Shown: positions 45,563 through 54,561, counted from the stretch's first letter. The stretch is DNA of 64,000 nucleotides from JAUVXJ01 sp964433755 (GCA_964433755.1 CAYSSR010000001.1:1-64000); one strand, 5' to 3'. Notes: generated from the sequence alone by a model not told the origin. Numbers and translations are program-made.

Positions 45563-46702
45563 GTGGATTTCTCTTTCAGCGAAGAGCAGGAGCTCCTGAG
45601 ACGCGGTGTGGCAGACTTCGTGGATGCGGAAGTTGTGCCTGCCGCTACCCGGATCGACGAAGAAGGGCAGTTCCCGAACTGGCTATTCCAGAAGACGGCT
45701 GAGCTTGGCTACCTTGGCCTGAGGTACCCCGAGGAGTACGGCGGCTCCGGTGGCGACAATGTCATGTTCGCACTGATGTGCGAAGAGCTGGCCCGTGGAT
45801 CGATGAGCCTGGCCGCGAGCGTGTCTATGCAGTGCCTGATGGGAACCGATTTCGTCTACCGCTTCGGGACAGAGGAGCAGAGACAGCGGCTGCTGGTGCC
45901 TGCCATTCGGGGCGAGAAGATGGGTGTCATCGCCATGACCGAACCTGACGCCGGGTCCGACCTGGGGGCCATCAAGACCGTCGCGTTGATGGATGGTGAT
46001 CACTACGTACTCAACGGGCGGAAGATATGGGTCACGAATGCCAGGTTGGCAGATTTCTTCACGGTCGCTGCCAAGACGGATCCCGAACTGGGGTTCAAGG
46101 GCATCGATATGTTCCTCGTGGAGAGAGACACTCCGGGCCTGAGTATTGGCGGGGACATCGCCAAGATGGGAATCCGGGGCCAGAGTGCAGCCGAGATGAT
46201 TCTGGAGGACTGCCGTGTCCCGGCCGAGAACCTGTTTGGGGAGAGAGGGACAGGGTTCAGCAACCTTCGAGGGATCCTGGCAGAGATACGCATCATGATG
46301 GGCGCCCTCAGTCTCGGTCTGGGGCGAGCTGCGCTAGAGGCTGGGGTCAGATACGCTCAGGAGAGGGTGCAGTTCGGCCGCGCCATCGCCGGGTTCCAGG
46401 CTATCTCTCACCGGCTGGTGGACATGGCCACTCAGCTAGAGGCGGCGCAGCTGATGGTCTATCGCGCGGCGTCGGCACTCGACAGCGGAAAGCGCGATAT
46501 GAAGCTGGCGTCCATGGCCAAGCTCTTCGCGTCGGAGATGGCAAACCAGGTGGCTGATGGTACGTCACGCATCTTCGCCAGCTATGGTTTCGCAACGGAG
46601 TACCCGGCACAACGCTACTTCCGCGACGCACGCTTCCTGTTGCTTGGGGGAGGAACGTCGGAGATTCTGCGAGGTATCATCGCCCACGAGATGGGCTTGT
46701 GA
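45563..46702 (+). CDS. acyl-CoA dehydrogenase family protein, atypical active site (first)
   Basis: 379 residues from GTG, complete: N-terminal helical, middle beta and C-terminal helical domains (LRYPEEYGGSGGDNVMF, MTEPDAGSDLGAIKT, GRAIAGFQAISHRLVDMATQL). By eye alignment, the position of the MCAD catalytic Glu (YEGT) is Gly (RDARFLLLGGGT). The alternative base position of isovaleryl-CoA dehydrogenase (ERL) is Ile-Arg. This makes a normal alpha-proton abstraction doubtful and fits a decarboxylating dehydrogenase, or a partner subunit of the second paralogue. It is FAD-dependent by family. 52 bases separate the two genes. Confidence 0.9.
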   Translation: MDFSFSEEQELLRRGVADFVDAEVVPAATRIDEEGQFPNWLFQKTAELGYLGLRYPEEYGGSGGDNVMFALMCEELARGSMSLAASVSMQCLMGTDFVYRFGTEEQRQRLLVPAIRGEKMGVIAMTEPDAGSDLGAIKTVALMDGDHYVLNGRKIWVTNARLADFFTVAAKTDPELGFKGIDMFLVERDTPGLSIGGDIAKMGIRGQSAAEMILEDCRVPAENLFGERGTGFSNLRGILAEIRIMMGALSLGLGRAALEAGVRYAQERVQFGRAIAGFQAISHRLVDMATQLEAAQLMVYRAASALDSGKRDMKLASMAKLFASEMANQVADGTSRIFASYGFATEYPAQRYFRDARFLLLGGGTSEILRGIIAHEMGL

Positions 46703-46753
46703 CAGTATCCACCTAGCATGAAGGAGCAAGGTATCGAAGGGAGCGGATGAAGG

Positions 46754-47899
46754 ATGGACTTTGATTTCACCCCTGAACAGGGCCTTTTCCGCCAGAGTGT
46801 GAGGGAGTTTGCCGACAGGTACGTCCGACCTCAAATCAAGCAGATGGAGGAGGAAAAGGACATTCCCCGGGCCTTGCTGGACCGGATAGCCGAACAAGGC
46901 TTCTACGGCCTTCGCTATGCCGAGGAGTGGGGCGGCCAGGGTGGCGACAATGTGATGTTCGCCATCCTCAACGAGGAGTTGGCGCGCTGCTACATGAGCG
47001 TGGCTGCCCGGGTGATGATGCAATGCCTGATGGGCACCGAGTTCATCAACCTGTACGGCACCGAGCAGCAGAAGCGCGACTACCTGATGCCGGCTATCAA
47101 TGGGGAGAAGTATGGCACCATGTGCATGACGGAGCCCGCGGGCGGGACAGACTTGGGTGCCATGCAGACCACCGCCAGGCTGGACGGAGACGAGTACGTG
47201 ATCAATGGGCAGAAGTCCTGGATCACTGGTGCCAACGTCGTGGACTTCTACACGGTAGCGGCCAAGACGGATCCTGACGCTGGTTTCAGGGGGGTCGATC
47301 TGTTCCTGGTGGATAGAGACAGACCAGGAGTGAGAGTGGGAGATCGCATAGAGAAGCTGATCGCAGCGGCGTCTGGGTGCTATGAGCTGTTCTTCGACGA
47401 AGTGCGCATTCCCGCGGACCGGCTATTTGGGGGTGAGGAAGGCAAGGGGTTCGCACTGCTCAGGAGCATCCTGAACGACATCCGCGTGCACACGGCTGCT
47501 CTCGGACTGGGGATAGCCCGGGCCGCGTACGAGGAGTCGGTCGAGTACGCCAAACAGAGGGTGGCCTACGGTCGTCCCATCATCAAGTGGCAGGCCATCC
47601 AGCACAAGCTAGCCAAGATGCGGGTGGACATCGACGCGGCCAAGCTGATGATCTACTATGCGGCGTGGCGCATGGATCGAGGGTTGCCGGTGAACGTGGA
47701 GGCCGCTACGTGCAAGTACTTCATCACCGAGGCGGTGCTGAGGATCGTCGACGATGCGACGCGCATCTTTGGTGCCTATGGCGCCTCCATGGAGATGAAC
47801 CTCCAGAGGTATCTCCGTGATGCAAGGTGGCTCCTATACGGGGCTGGAACACAGACCATGATCCTCAACATCATCGCGGCCGAGATAGCCAAAGAGTAG
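46754..47899 (+). CDS. acyl-CoA dehydrogenase family protein, atypical active site (second)
   Basis: 381 residues, a clear paralogue of the first (FYGLRYAEEWGGQGGDNVMF, MTEPAGGTDLGAMQTTA, GRPIIKWQAIQHKLAKMRVDI). The MCAD Glu position is Ala (RDARWLLYGAGT). The isovaleryl-type position is Ile-Arg (SILNDIRVHTAALG) with Asp one residue earlier. The pair could form one hetero-oligomer, as in benzylsuccinyl-CoA dehydrogenase-like or steroid-degradation enzymes, or work on two successive intermediates. Predicted reaction by context: oxidative decarboxylation of a 2-carboxyacyl-CoA. Confidence 0.9.
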   Translation: MDFDFTPEQGLFRQSVREFADRYVRPQIKQMEEEKDIPRALLDRIAEQGFYGLRYAEEWGGQGGDNVMFAILNEELARCYMSVAARVMMQCLMGTEFINLYGTEQQKRDYLMPAINGEKYGTMCMTEPAGGTDLGAMQTTARLDGDEYVINGQKSWITGANVVDFYTVAAKTDPDAGFRGVDLFLVDRDRPGVRVGDRIEKLIAAASGCYELFFDEVRIPADRLFGGEEGKGFALLRSILNDIRVHTAALGLGIARAAYEESVEYAKQRVAYGRPIIKWQAIQHKLAKMRVDIDAAKLMIYYAAWRMDRGLPVNVEAATCKYFITEAVLRIVDDATRIFGAYGASMEMNLQRYLRDARWLLYGAGTQTMILNIIAAEIAKE

Positions 47900-47913
47900 G
47901 GGAGGGATTGGCG

Positions 47914-48900
47914 ATGCAGTTGCCTGGCTTCGAGCATCTACAGCCCGGATCCTTGAACGAGGCCCTGGACCTTCTTGCCGAACACGGGGAAACGGCCAGG
48001 ATCATCGCTGGTGGAACGGATCTCCTGGTGTCCATGAAACAGGGGCTCCTGGCTCCAGAGTATGTGGTGGATCTCAAGGCGATCCCTGAGCTGGACTTCA
48101 TCGACACCGATGATGGAGGGGTGCGGATAGGGGCTCTTACCAGGTTGGCCGCTATCGTAGACTCCAGCCTGATCGGCGAGAGGCTTCCCATCCTGGCCCA
48201 GGCAGCCGCTATGGTTGCCGCCCCTCCGCTCCAGAACATGGGAACGCTCGGCGGAAACCTGTGTCTCAATACGAGGTGCTCGTATTTCAACCAATCCCGC
48301 TCCTGGAGGCAGATCCGAGGGCACTGCTGCAAGACCGGAGGCGACACGTGCCACGTGGTCAAGGGCGGGAACCGGTGTTTCGCCACTTACCAGGGCGATG
48401 TAGCGCCCGCGTTGATGGCTCTGGGCGCCAACGCTAGGGTTGCCCGTAGAGGCGGTGAGCGGAGCGTCCCGCTGGCCGATCTCTATACTGGCAAGGGGAA
48501 AAGACCTCTGGCCCTGGAAACAGGGGAGGTGCTGGTAGAGGTGCACGTGCCGGCCTCTCCGTCTGGGACGGGAGGAGACTACCAGAAATTGCGGTACAGA
48601 GGTTCGATGGACTTTCCACTCGTGGGTGTCGCAGCCGTAGTGGGCAGAGACGGCTCCGGTCTCTGTACGGGCGGGAAGGTCGTGCTCACCGCAGTGAGCA
48701 GGGCCCCGTTGGAGGTCGATGGAGCTGGCCAGATGCTCGAGGGCCACGAGGTGACGGCTCAGCTAGCAGCTCAGGTCGCCGACGCTGCGTTCGAGGTAGC
48801 ACGCCCCGTCGATAACGTGGGCAGCGATGCCTCATATCGAAGAAAGATGGTCCGAGTGCTCACCCGGAGGGCCATTCTGAATGCTTGGGGGAGGGAGTGA
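47914..48900 (+). CDS. molybdenum enzyme FAD subunit with extra [4Fe-4S] site, HcrB-like (second complex)
   Basis: 328 residues from ATG 47914 (upstream ORF extension rejected). FAD loops: IIAGGTDLLVSMKQG and NMGTLGGNLCLNTRC. An insertion carries Cys122, Cys138, Cys146 and Cys155, spaced 16, 8 and 9 residues apart. As I recall, this is the same numbering as the four ligands of the additional [4Fe-4S] cluster in the beta subunit of Thauera 4-hydroxybenzoyl-CoA reductase. The context TRC..F(Y)NQ...WR and TCHVVKGG also matches that loop. Such enzymes reductively dehydroxylate 4-hydroxybenzoyl-CoA or related thioesters using ferredoxin. The cluster lowers electron potential, so this complex probably runs as a reductase. 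Confidence 0.93.
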   Translation: MQLPGFEHLQPGSLNEALDLLAEHGETARIIAGGTDLLVSMKQGLLAPEYVVDLKAIPELDFIDTDDGGVRIGALTRLAAIVDSSLIGERLPILAQAAAMVAAPPLQNMGTLGGNLCLNTRCSYFNQSRSWRQIRGHCCKTGGDTCHVVKGGNRCFATYQGDVAPALMALGANARVARRGGERSVPLADLYTGKGKRPLALETGEVLVEVHVPASPSGTGGDYQKLRYRGSMDFPLVGVAAVVGRDGSGLCTGGKVVLTAVSRAPLEVDGAGQMLEGHEVTAQLAAQVADAAFEVARPVDNVGSDASYRRKMVRVLTRRAILNAWGRE

Positions 48901-48904
48901 GGCG

Positions 48905-49372
48905 ATGGAGAAGCGACTTGTCCAGTTGAGGGTCAATGGAGAGGTACACGATGTCGCCATCATGCCCAACGAGACGCTGGTGGAAGTGCTGCGGGAGCAG
49001 TTGGAGCTGACCGGGACCAAGGCGGGCTGTGGAGAAGGAGCCTGTGGAACCTGCACTGTACTGCTGGATGGAAGACCGGTGCGGTCCTGCCTGACTCTAG
49101 CGGTGGAGGCCCAGGGCAAAGAGATCGTGACTATCGAAGGGCTGGCGCAGGGAACGGAGCTCCACCCCGTGCAGAAGGCCTTCATCGAACATGGGGCCAT
49201 TCAATGCGGGTTCTGTAGCCCGGCCATGATCCTGACCAGCAAAGCATTCTTGGACGAGAACCCTCACCCAACCGAGGAACAGGTCAGGCGTGCCATCTCT
49301 GGGGTTGTGTGTCGCTGCACCGGCTATGCCAAGATCGTGGAAGCGGTTCTGGCAGCGGCGGAGAGTCTGTAA
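48905..49372 (+). CDS. molybdenum enzyme [2Fe-2S] subunit (second complex)
   Basis: 155 residues beginning MEKRLVQLRVNGEVHD; the preferred ATG is at 48905, five bases after the FAD-subunit stop (a longer version starting at 48881 overlaps). Cluster ligands: CGEGACGTCTVLLDGRPVRSC, CGFCSPAMILTSKAFL and CRCTGYAKIVEAV. Same family as the first complex's small subunit (40428), from which it is clearly a paralogue. Electron transfer between the FAD/[4Fe-4S] subunit and the Mo site. Confidence 0.93.
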   Translation: MEKRLVQLRVNGEVHDVAIMPNETLVEVLREQLELTGTKAGCGEGACGTCTVLLDGRPVRSCLTLAVEAQGKEIVTIEGLAQGTELHPVQKAFIEHGAIQCGFCSPAMILTSKAFLDENPHPTEEQVRRAISGVVCRCTGYAKIVEAVLAAAESL

Positions 49373-49387
49373 GGGGAGGGGAGCGCA

Positions 49388-51667
49388 ATGGTGGAACACG
49401 AACTCGTAGGCCAGAGTGTGGTCAGAATCGATTCACTGGCCAAGGCCACGGGGCGGGCCCTCTACACGGCGGACCTGACTCTGCCTCGCATGCTTCACGC
49501 GAAGGTGCTGAGGAGTCCCCACGCCCACGCCAGGATTCTGAACATCGACACCAGCAAAGCGGAGAAGCTCCGAGGTGTGGAGGCGGTGGTCACGGGCAAA
49601 GACGCCGCCGGGGTGAAGTGGGGCGTATTCCGCTACACGCGCGATCATGCGCTGCTGGCCGCCGACAAGGTCCGGTACATCGGCGAGGACGTGGCCGCAG
49701 TGGCGGCGGTCGACGAAGAGACCGCTATGGAGGCGCTGGGCCTGATCGAGGTGGAATACGAGGTCCTGCCCGCCGTGTTCGATTCGTTGGAGGCCATGAA
49801 GGAAGGTGCGCCTCAGATACACGAGCACTCCGAGAATAACATCAACATCCACGTTCCCATCGAGGTCGGCGACGTGGATCGAGCGTTCGGGGAAGCGTAC
49901 TACGTTAGGGAGGATCGGTTCGTCGACAGCGAGTACACGTACTGTCAGACGGAACCCTACGCCGTACTGGTCAACTGCGACAGTGCGGGCAATCTGGAGA
50001 TCTGGACACCCAATGCCTCTCCCCATACCAAAGCCAAGGCGCTGGCCAACCTGCTGGAGAAGCCTCTCACCCAAGTGAAAGTCCGGAGGGTGAACACGGG
50101 CGGGGCCTTTGGGGGTCGGTCAGACATCTTCCCCGGTGAATTCATCGCTGCGCTTCTGTCCCTCAAGGCTGGCAGACCGGTCAAGATGGTCTACACCAGA
50201 GAGGAAAGCTTCAGCAGTGTGAGGCAGGTGCACAGCATGGTGGTAGACCTGAAGACCGGCGTAACGAAAGACGGGCGCTTCCTGGCCAATGAGATCAAGG
50301 TGGTGATGGATGGGGGCGCCTACAGCAGCACCGGCCCCATCGCCACGTCGGTGCCTTTCCTGGTCTGGGAGGAGACGTATCGTCTGCCAAATCTACGCTT
50401 CAACGGATACCGGGTCTACACCAACAAGCTCGTTCGAGGAATGTACCGTTGTCACGGTCGGTCCTTCCTGGGCGGGCTGGGCATGCAGTTGGACATGATG
50501 GCCGAGGAGCTGGGCATTGATCCGGTGGAGATGCGTCTCCGGAACGCGCTCAAGACCGGCGAGAAACAGGCGACTGGCTCCACCAGCATCAGTTGCGGAC
50601 TCAGCGAGGCGCTCGAGGCGGCGGCTGAGAAATCGGGGTGGAAGGACAAGAGGGGAAAGCTGCCCTACGGCAGAGGTATCGGCATTGGCGCAAATGGGAT
50701 GATGGTGGGCTTTCCCATGGGGATACGAGGGGGGTCGGCGGCCATCATCAAATTCAACGAGGACGGAGGGGCTACTCTCATCTCTGGCGTGGTGGATAAC
50801 GGCCAGGGCAATGAGAGTATGGTGGTCCAGATCGCAGCCGACGTGCTGGGCTTGAGGATGGAGGACATCAATCTGGTGTCCGCCGATTCGGAGGTCACCC
50901 CTCTCGATCAGGGAGCCTATTCGCAGGCAGCGACGTTCGTCTCCGGCAATGCGTCCCGAGCCGCGGCGGTCGATGCCAGGGAGCAGATCCTCAGCATCGC
51001 CTCGGACATGCTGGATGCGACGCCCGACGAGTTGGAGTTGAAAGAGGGACGCGTAGTCGTCAAGGACAGACCGGAGCGAAACATCTGGCTGGGCAAGGTC
51101 ATACGCAAGGCTCTCCTCGACGACACCCCCGTAGTGGGTCGGGGTTCGTACATGCCCAAGGTCGATCCGAGGAGGGAGTGGGTAAACAACCCCAAGGGAC
51201 AGCACGCTGGGACCTTCAGCTACGGAGCGGTGGTAGCTGAGGTGGAGGTGGATACTGAGACCGGCCAGGTCAGGGTGGTCAACGTCACGGGAGCGCACGA
51301 TTGTGGCTTCGCCATCAATCCCAGGGCGGTGGAGGGCCAACTGGAGGGCTCCGTGGCTTCAGGCGGGGTGGGCGCCACTCTGCTGGAGGAGCACCGTTGG
51401 GACGGGGGACAGATGCTCAACGCCAACATGCTGGAGTACAAGGTGCCTCTGTCTGTAGACATGCCACAGATCACGCCCATTATTGTGGAGACCATAGATC
51501 CTGAAGGTCCTTTCGGCGCCAAGGAGGCCGGCCTGTGGGGCTCCATGAACATGTTCCAGGCTATCGGCAATGCCGTCTACGATGCCGTGGGTGTGTGGAT
51601 CAGGGAGTTCCCCATCACGCCGGACAAGGTGCTCAAGGCCCTGGAGGAGAAGGGCAGCGACTCATGA
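49388..51667 (+). CDS. molybdenum enzyme large subunit with unusual active site (second complex)
   Basis: 759 residues of the XDH/HcrA large-chain family (KATGRALYTADLTLPRMLHAKVLRSPHAHARI, NTGGAFGGRSD at 236-246, DNGQGNESMVVQIAADVLGL). Two active-site features are odd. The substrate loop reads MYRCHGR at 352-358, where relatives have xxRGxGxPQ; the layout resembles the CODH loop AYRCSFR, with Cys355 at the copper-binding Cys position. The C-terminal motif GPFGAKEAGLWGSMN replaces the conserved active-site Glu (GAKEVGE-type) with Leu. Paired with the HcrB-like FAD subunit, it is probably a thioester- or arene-directed relative of 4-hydroxybenzoyl-CoA reductase. Confidence 0.92.
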   Translation: MVEHELVGQSVVRIDSLAKATGRALYTADLTLPRMLHAKVLRSPHAHARILNIDTSKAEKLRGVEAVVTGKDAAGVKWGVFRYTRDHALLAADKVRYIGEDVAAVAAVDEETAMEALGLIEVEYEVLPAVFDSLEAMKEGAPQIHEHSENNINIHVPIEVGDVDRAFGEAYYVREDRFVDSEYTYCQTEPYAVLVNCDSAGNLEIWTPNASPHTKAKALANLLEKPLTQVKVRRVNTGGAFGGRSDIFPGEFIAALLSLKAGRPVKMVYTREESFSSVRQVHSMVVDLKTGVTKDGRFLANEIKVVMDGGAYSSTGPIATSVPFLVWEETYRLPNLRFNGYRVYTNKLVRGMYRCHGRSFLGGLGMQLDMMAEELGIDPVEMRLRNALKTGEKQATGSTSISCGLSEALEAAAEKSGWKDKRGKLPYGRGIGIGANGMMVGFPMGIRGGSAAIIKFNEDGGATLISGVVDNGQGNESMVVQIAADVLGLRMEDINLVSADSEVTPLDQGAYSQAATFVSGNASRAAAVDAREQILSIASDMLDATPDELELKEGRVVVKDRPERNIWLGKVIRKALLDDTPVVGRGSYMPKVDPRREWVNNPKGQHAGTFSYGAVVAEVEVDTETGQVRVVNVTGAHDCGFAINPRAVEGQLEGSVASGGVGATLLEEHRWDGGQMLNANMLEYKVPLSVDMPQITPIIVETIDPEGPFGAKEAGLWGSMNMFQAIGNAVYDAVGVWIREFPITPDKVLKALEEKGSDS

Positions 51668-52087
51668 AACTCAAGGCCATAGACCACCTGTGTTTCGCGG
51701 TCAGAGACCTGGATCGGGCCCGCAAGACGTATGAAGAGGACCTGGGACTGGAGCTTGACGGTCTCTACGTGTCCAAGACTGAAAGGATCCGAGTGGCCCG
51801 CTACTACGTCGGAGAGGTGGCTTTGGAGCTCATAGAGCCAACTTCGCCGGATAGCGAGGTAGCCAGATTCCTCGACAAGCGGGGTGAGGGTTTCTATCTC
51901 ATCTCGTATCGTGTGGAAGACGTGGACGAGGCGCTGTCCGAGCTGAGGTCCAAGGATGTCAAGACCATCGATGGCGTCCCGCGCCGGTTGAAAGGCAACC
52001 GCTACGCCTTCATTCACTTCCCAGGAGACCTCTCCGGTGTCCTCACGGAGCTTCTGGATGGGGAGTTCGACTACAACGAGGGGGAGA

Positions 52088-52107
<20 letters not shown>
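51664..52107 (+). CDS. glyoxalase/VOC protein, methylmalonyl-CoA epimerase-like
   Basis: 147 residues, two beta-alpha-beta-beta-beta modules. N-terminal IDHLCFAVRDLDRARKTYEEDLGLEL and ALELIEPTSPDSEVARFLDKRGEGFYLISYRVEDVDEAL resemble methylmalonyl-CoA epimerase closely. However, where epimerases have a metal-binding His (GEGLHHI), this has GEGFYLI. His8 and the C-terminal Glu (GVLTELLD) remain. An epimerase for an arylated or 2-substituted carboxyacyl-CoA feeding the mutase is plausible; the missing His may alter the metal site. It overlaps the large subunit (4 bp) and the mutase small subunit (20 bp). Confidence 0.87.
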
Positions 52108-52486
<379 letters not shown>

Positions 52487-52919
52487 CATAGCGATGGGCA
52501 GCACCCCGAGGCCCAGTCCACGCCAGCGGTATCTGTCGCCTGTCTGGTAGTGGCCCTGGCTGCCCGGATGCGGTTCGTTTGCCGCTGTATCGACCTCGGC
52601 TTGCGGCAGGCCGCTTCATGCTCCGCAGCTCACTGCCAGAGCTCCGTTACCGCATCATAGATCAACCCGCCGACAACCCGTAGTCGCGTCCGTCTCGTTT
52701 TCCGACATGACCGTCTCGCGGGGCTGTCCGCCAGTCACGCTTGTGCCCCTGCGTTATCCCTGAACCTCTCGCCTCGAGTTCGATTCCCTGACTGTCCTGG
52801 CTCGACGGTAGACGAAGACGGGGCCCTTGTGCAACCCTGGGCTGTTGCTGATCAGGGACGGCGTGCGGCGGTCAGGAACTCAGGTGGTGAGTGAAGGGGA
52901 CGGCGATGATATGGGAAGT
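52487..52919. other. non-coding gap between the catabolic cluster and the response regulator
   Basis: 433 bases between two convergent genes. I see no ORF with a ribosome binding site, no tRNA-like fold, no repeat and no strong terminator. Short matches to a -35 box (TTGACA at about 52484) lack a -10 box. Confidence 0.6.
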
Positions 52920-53618
52920 CTAGAGGGCCTTCTCGAAGCGGTAGCCAACGCCAATCTCGGTCTGAATGTACTTGGGGTTCTTGGGGTCCTGCTCTATCTT
53001 CTGCCGCAAATGCCAGACGTAGACCCGCACGTAGTCCAGGTCGTCTTGATACTCCCACCCCCAGACGTTCTGGAGGATCTGCGTGAAAGTGAGGACCTGA
53101 CCCGCGTTCTGGACGAGGTAGGCCAGGAGACGGTACTCGGTGGGTGTAAGCTTCACCTGTTCTCCGTCCACGGTCACTCGACGCTCCTTGAGGTCGATGG
53201 TCAGGAAGTCGTCCGCGTAGGCGGTGGGCTCAGCGTATTCTACGGGAGGCAGGGCGGCTCGACGCAGCACGGCTCGAGCGTGGGCGAGGAGGACTTTGAT
53301 GCTGAAGGGCTTGGTGAGGTAGTCGTCGGCACCGTACTCCAGGCCACGGACGATGTCCTCGTCTTGGCCGCGTGCGGTAAGCATCACGATAGGCACGTCG
53401 GAGACCTCTCGAATGCGCCGACAGGCCTCCCACCCATCCATACGGGGCATCATGATGTCGAGAATGACCAGGTCTGGCTTGCAAGCGAAGAACTCTCTGA
53501 GAGCCTCCTTGCCATCGCAGGCCGTAACGACCTCGTAGCCTTCCCGAGCAAAGGTGTACTCGATCAGCGGGAGCAGGGCAGGGTCGTCATCGACGACCAA
53601 AACTCTCTTTTCTTCCAT
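52920..53618 (-). CDS. OmpR/PhoB-family response regulator
   Basis: 232 residues from ATG 53618. The receiver domain has Asp10-Asp12 (VVDDD), the phosphorylation site Asp54 (VILDIMMP), Thr in MLTAR and Lys103 (LTKPFS). The C-terminal winged helix begins TIDLKERRVTVDGEQVKLTPTEYRLLAYL and ends with DYVRVYVWHLRQKIE...IGVGYRFEK. It binds DNA when phosphorylated. No histidine kinase gene is adjacent, so it is an orphan in this window; the PAS sensor at the far end could be a partner only speculatively. It is transcribed toward the mutase gene. Confidence 0.94.
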   Translation of the reverse strand: MEEKRVLVVDDDPALLPLIEYTFAREGYEVVTACDGKEALREFFACKPDLVILDIMMPRMDGWEACRRIREVSDVPIVMLTARGQDEDIVRGLEYGADDYLTKPFSIKVLLAHARAVLRRAALPPVEYAEPTAYADDFLTIDLKERRVTVDGEQVKLTPTEYRLLAYLVQNAGQVLTFTQILQNVWGWEYQDDLDYVRVYVWHLRQKIEQDPKNPKYIQTEIGVGYRFEKAL

Positions 53619-53915
53619 CCGCTGGGAAGCACCTCGGTGATACACTCAGTGACTTGTGGTAATCATACCGCAACTAGCGGCTGAGGGCAAAGACCATGCG
53701 GCCAGGCCATCGCGGTGCCGTTGTTCTTTGCGTGCGTTGCCTGTCCAGAGTTGTTCCCAGATCTTGGCCATGGCGCTGACTGCGTCGTCCTGACTGAGCA
53801 TACGGGCCATTTGGTCTGTGAGGAAGCGGGACGGTCCGTGAATGTTCCACACGGCTGGCGATCTGGTGTGATGTGCAAGGTCGTTGGACTACGGCGACAG
53901 AGTACTTTTTACCCA

Positions 53916-53945
53916 TTGACTCAGATACGATCAATCCAGTATAAT
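53916..53945 (+). promoter_or_regulatory. promoter of the riboswitch transcript
   Basis: TTGACT at 53916-53921, an 18-base spacer, and a perfect TATAAT at 53940-53945. The start would be near 53952, about 35 bases before the aptamer. The 270 bases before it (53646-53915) hold no supported gene. Confidence 0.78.
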
Positions 53946-53985
53946 TCGGTCAGAACCTTGTCAAACGACAACATCGCGTGCTGGA

Positions 53986-54082
53986 TCACAGCGACAAAGG
54001 CAAACCCACCGAAAGGCGGGGACGCAAAGCTATGGGTCTAAGGCTCCGTGAGGGGTGATGATCGCCAGGCTGCCGAACGTGA
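53986..54082 (+). promoter_or_regulatory. cyclic-di-GMP-I riboswitch (GEMM)
   Basis: The conserved core of the GEMM-I aptamer is present in order: AAGGCAAACC, a GAAA tetraloop closing P2 (CCCACC-GAAA-GGCGGG, one A-C mismatch), GGGACGCAAAGC, then TATGGGTCTAAGG, which matches the 11-nt tetraloop-receptor (TATGG...CTAAGG), and GCCAGGCTGCCGAAC. P1 is closed by TCAC (53986-53989) with GTGA (54079-54082). The class senses cyclic di-GMP. It is followed by a terminator and then genes for pilus and signalling functions. The genes include a diguanylate cyclase, so a feedback loop is likely. Whether it turns expression on or off cannot be read without folding calculations. Confidence 0.9.
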
Positions 54083-54117
54083 CGGCTGCAATATGCGGAC
54101 GTGCTTTCACTGATCGA

Positions 54118-54142
54118 CGCCTGGCGTGAGCCGGGCGTTTTT
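54118..54142 (+). terminator. intrinsic terminator after the riboswitch
   Basis: CGCCTGG (54118-54124) pairs with CCGGGCG (54131-54137), with one G-U pair, closing a six-base loop and followed by TTTTT. It is 36 bases downstream of the aptamer P1 strand, where a GEMM expression platform normally lies. Confidence 0.82.
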
Positions 54143-54360
54143 CTATTCCCGGCCCTGATGGGCTATCCGGGGCTTTGGCAGGAGTGGCACGCTAGCAAGG
54201 GAGAGATATCAGGATTGCTCCGACACCAGGCGTGACAGGCACTGTACAACCTGGAAAGCATCAACAGACGGCGGCAGCAGTGGGACCGGTTGATCGCGGC
54301 TGACCTGTCGGGGCAGGAGCTTGGTTGGTGGTCCCAGCTAGGTCAAGGGGAGGGCATAGT

Positions 54361-54561
54361 GTGAGGAACCGGAAGGAGAGGCTGCTCAGGGCCAAGGAAG
54401 CGGCCGAGTACCTCGGAGTGAGCCTGGTAACTCTGCGCAGGATGGAGAAGCAGGGCGCGCTCTCACCCTATCGTACGCCGGGAGGGCACCGTAGATACAG
54501 CGTAGAGATGCTCGAGGAATACCTGGAGAGTTCTCGAAGATACTCAGGCGCGGCTCAATAG
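54361..54561 (+). CDS. MerR/excisionase-like helix-turn-helix protein
   Basis: 66 residues from GTG preceded by AGGGGAGGG. Almost the whole protein is an HTH_17-type winged helix: LLRAKEAAEYLGVSLVTLRRMEKQGALSPYRTPGGHRRYSVEMLEEYLES. This is the DNA-binding half of MerR/BldC-type regulators without an effector domain; similar small proteins are developmental regulators or excisionases. It is the first gene after the c-di-GMP riboswitch and so the best candidate for direct control by it. The stretch 54143-54360 before it contains no recognised element. Confidence 0.85.
   Translation: MRNRKERLLRAKEAAEYLGVSLVTLRRMEKQGALSPYRTPGGHRRYSVEMLEEYLESSRRYSGAAQ

Noticed and set aside
40911..51667. Calling either molybdenum complex a CO dehydrogenase
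   Set aside because: The first lacks the AYxCSFR loop entirely. The second has only a partly similar MYRCHGR loop and lacks the active-site Glu, and its FAD subunit is HcrB-like.
53715..54041. 108-codon ORF before and through the riboswitch
   Set aside because: It runs through the promoter and the aptamer core and has no ribosome binding site or domain.
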